Below, one piece after another: positions 62,319 through 64,000 of a DNA stretch of 64,000 nt. Origin of the DNA: JALYLC01 sp963743275 (GTDB taxonomy: Bacteria; Actinomycetota; Thermoleophilia; Gaiellales; JALYLC01); contig CAVUPB010000010.1 in the NCBI GenBank assembly GCA_963743275.1, positions 62,001 through 126,000 on the forward strand. The letters are read 5' to 3'. The position numbers and the translations under genes are program-made. A model generated the notes under the pieces. That model had not been told where the DNA came from. It searched no databases and worked only from the letters and a program-made list of their open reading frames with translations. The number at the start of each line of letters is the position of its first letter. Position 1 is the first letter of the stretch.

Positions 62319-63607
62319 ATGAACAGGTTGCAGCGGCGCGTGATCGTTCTCGCGGCCATGGCAGGGATGGTCGTCCTCGCGGCGGCAGGTTCTTCGAGCA
62401 TGGCTGCGAGCGACCGGCCCGCCGAGGACATCCGGGGCCAGACGATCAACGTGCTGGTGCCGTACCGGATCCCGCGCGAGGTGATCGCGTCGTTCACGAA
62501 GGCGACCGGCGTCAAGGTCAACTACGTCGTCACCGGCTGGGATGCGACGCACACGAAGCTCGTCGTCGCCAACACGGCGCGCACGTACATCGCCGACGTC
62601 GCGGAGTTCGACTGGTCGTTCACGGGGCAGTTCGCGGGCGCCAAGTGGGTGGAGCCACTCGAGGGGCTACCTCCCCAAGCCCCTTCTGGCCGATCTCGCG
62701 AGCACCGATGCGGCCTTCAAGTCGGGCGGCAAGACGTACGCCGCGTGCTTCTCGAACGACTTCCGCATCTCGATCTACAACAAGAAGCTCTTCGCCAAGG
62801 CGGGCATCACGACGTTCCCGCGCACGCTGGCCGAGCTCGGGAAGGCCGCCGACAAGCTCAAGGCGGCGGGCGTCCAGTACCCGCTCTCGATCCCGATGGC
62901 GGCGACCGAGGGCGGCGTCACGCCGTGGTACCTGCTCACGCTCGCGCACGGCGGGCAACCTCTTCGACAACAGCTTCAAGCCCGCCTTCCAGAAGCCGGG
63001 CTCGGCGGGCTACAAGGCGCTGCAGTGGGAGGCGCTGGCCGTCAAGAAGGGCTGGGTCTCGCCCGGCGCGGTCTCGCTCGACGACGCCACCGCGTTCGAC
63101 AAGTTCACCGCGGGGCAGACCGCGATCGTGCTCGCGACCGGCCCGGGCAATCTCGAGACCGCCAACGACAAGACGCAGTCGAGCATCGCCGGGCAGGCTG
63201 CCGCGGCGCTCGTCCCCGGGCTCACCGGGCCCGAAGCGTCGTTCGGGCTCCCCGAGGGCCTCTCGATCCCGGTCACGGCCAAGCACAAGGCCGCCGCCGC
63301 GGCCTTCATCGAGTGGTGGCAGAAGCCGGCGAACGCGATCGCGATCTACAAGAAGGAAGGCAATCTGCCCTGCGGCAGCTCGGTCATCAAGCAGCTCGCG
63401 GCGAACGGGCAGCTGTCCGGCGGCAAGGTGCTCGCGCAGGAGCTGAAGCTCGTCAAGCCGCTCTTCCCGCAGGGTGCGCCGGTCTGGTACTCGCAGTTCA
63501 GCTCGGACGCCCAGGGGCTGATCAACGCGGCCGTCAAGGGGCAGATGAGCGTCGCCGACGCGCTCTCGCAGCTCGCGTCCAAAGCCACCGCGCACGCGAC
63601 CGCATAG
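62319..63607 (+). CDS. ABC transporter substrate-binding protein (sugar type), two frame changes
   Basis: The joined sequence is ~428 aa. A signal peptide (residues ~5-33) precedes QTINVLVPYRIPREVIASF and VEFDW-type segments; KKLFAKAGITTFPRTLAELGKAADKL and WWQKPANAIAIYKKEGNLPC are typical of cluster-B solute-binding proteins. Frame changes near 62670 (GGG to GGGG) and 62955 (GG to GGG) are single G insertions. GGAGGGA before ATG 62319 fixes the start. It is divergent from the amine oxidase gene and heads an importer operon; the ligand could be a sugar or amino-sugar. Confidence 0.82.
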
Positions 63608-63631
63608 CCCGCAGCGGGTGAGGTCGGCAGG

Positions 63632-64000
63632 GTGAGGGCCTGGGTTCGCGCCCACGAGACGGCCGCCGTCGGGCTGCTCATGATCGCGCCCGCCATGGCC
63701 GCGGTCGGCGGGCTGATCCTCTATCCGCTGGTGCGCGGGTTCCAGCAGAGCATCGAGTCGTCCGGGCAGTACGGCCAGCCGCAGCGCTACGTCGGCCTGC
63801 GCAACTACCGCCAGGTGCTCGACGACCCGACCTCGACGGACGCGATCCGCCACACGGTCGAGTACGTGCTGCTCGCGGTCTCGCTCGAGCTGGTGCTCGG
63901 CGTCGTCGTGGCGGTCACGCTGCGGCGGCTCTTCCCGGGCCGCGGGCTCGTGCTCGCGGTCCTCGTGCTGCCGTGGGCGCTGCCCTCGGTCGTCAGCGGC
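63632..64000 (+). CDS. ABC sugar importer permease (3'-truncated by window edge)
   Basis: The first ~123 residues of a MalF/UgpA-type permease. A TM span (LLMIAPAMAAVGGLILYPLV) is followed by FQQSIES and YVGLRNYRQVLDDP, the family's typical first periplasmic segment, then spans 2 and 3. It starts at GTG 63632, 25 bp after the binding protein gene, and continues beyond the window. It belongs to the same importer. Confidence 0.88.
   Translation, partial: MRAWVRAHETAAVGLLMIAPAMAAVGGLILYPLVRGFQQSIESSGQYGQPQRYVGLRNYRQVLDDPTSTDAIRHTVEYVLLAVSLELVLGVVVAVTLRRLFPGRGLVLAVLVLPWALPSVVSG

Noticed and set aside
1..64000. tRNA, rRNA, CRISPR arrays, insertion sequences, integrases or attachment sites
   Set aside because: No cloverleaf-like tRNA ends, spacer-repeat periodicity, transposase motifs or long flanking repeats were seen by eye; a tRNA or covariance scan would be decisive.

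Overview
The DNA is very GC-rich (most third codon positions are G or C), uses many GTG starts, and packs genes with 4-bp GTGA/ATGA overlaps. Together with a GAF-ANTAR protein, a SigB/RsbV/RsbW-type stress module, an MmpL-type transporter and a HutF-type histidine route, this suggests a chromosomal segment of an actinobacterium. A deep-branching class such as Thermoleophilia is possible, but this is inference from gene content only. I see no phage, insertion sequence, CRISPR array, tRNA or rRNA.

Layout. 0-3 kb: end of an arginine/lysine operon (argR-argH-lysA). 3-11.5 kb: a histidine-utilisation locus with hutU-hutF on + and, divergently, hutH, a non-canonical histidinol-dehydrogenase homologue and lutABC. 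11.5-13.1 kb: a secreted trypsin-like protease and a PPOX flavoprotein. 13.2-21.3 kb: assimilatory sulfur block with a SAM-I riboswitch, sulfite reductase, APS reductase, an unrecognised 154-aa protein, the sulfate ABC importer (sbp-cysT-cysW-cysA), a broken HD-domain gene and a CymR-like Rrf2 regulator. 21.3-26.2 kb: general-stress island with an alternative sigma factor, its RsbV/RsbW-like regulators, CsbD and several small proteins; five GTTT-N15-17-GG-type promoter candidates lie here. 26.2-35.7 kb: mostly single genes (MscS channel, PAS-GGDEF-HD-GYP protein, histidine phosphatase, cysteine-dioxygenase-like cupin, secreted nuclease, GATase and nitrilase-fold hydrolase pair, universal stress protein, DUF2934 protein). 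35.8-49 kb: MmpL-type exporter, two very large adenylate-cyclase/ATPase/TPR regulators, and a secreted von Willebrand A protein. 49.3-52.4 kb: GH65 disaccharide phosphorylase plus beta-phosphoglucomutase. 52.6-56.2 kb: ABC exporter pair plus secreted alpha/beta hydrolase. 56.3-64 kb: a catabolic cluster with a Gfo/Idh/MocA oxidoreductase, a DapB-like protein, a GH4 enzyme, an SDR, a copper amine oxidase and, divergently, an ABC importer that runs off the right edge.

Two cross-cutting signals stand out. At least twelve genes carry a TANNNT -10-like hexamer ending only 5-9 nt before the start codon, which implies widespread leaderless transcription. Eight genes (one at 20.5 kb, the rest at 43.7-63 kb) are broken by about 35 single-base frame changes. 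All but one are net +1 insertions, which points to residual sequencing insertions rather than genuine decay.

The most interesting biology is the coupling of a HisD-fold dehydrogenase with altered zinc/substrate residues and LutABC to histidine ammonia-lyase. After that come the dual control signals of the sulfur block and the DapB-like protein that lacks the reductase's catalytic histidines, next to an amine oxidase.
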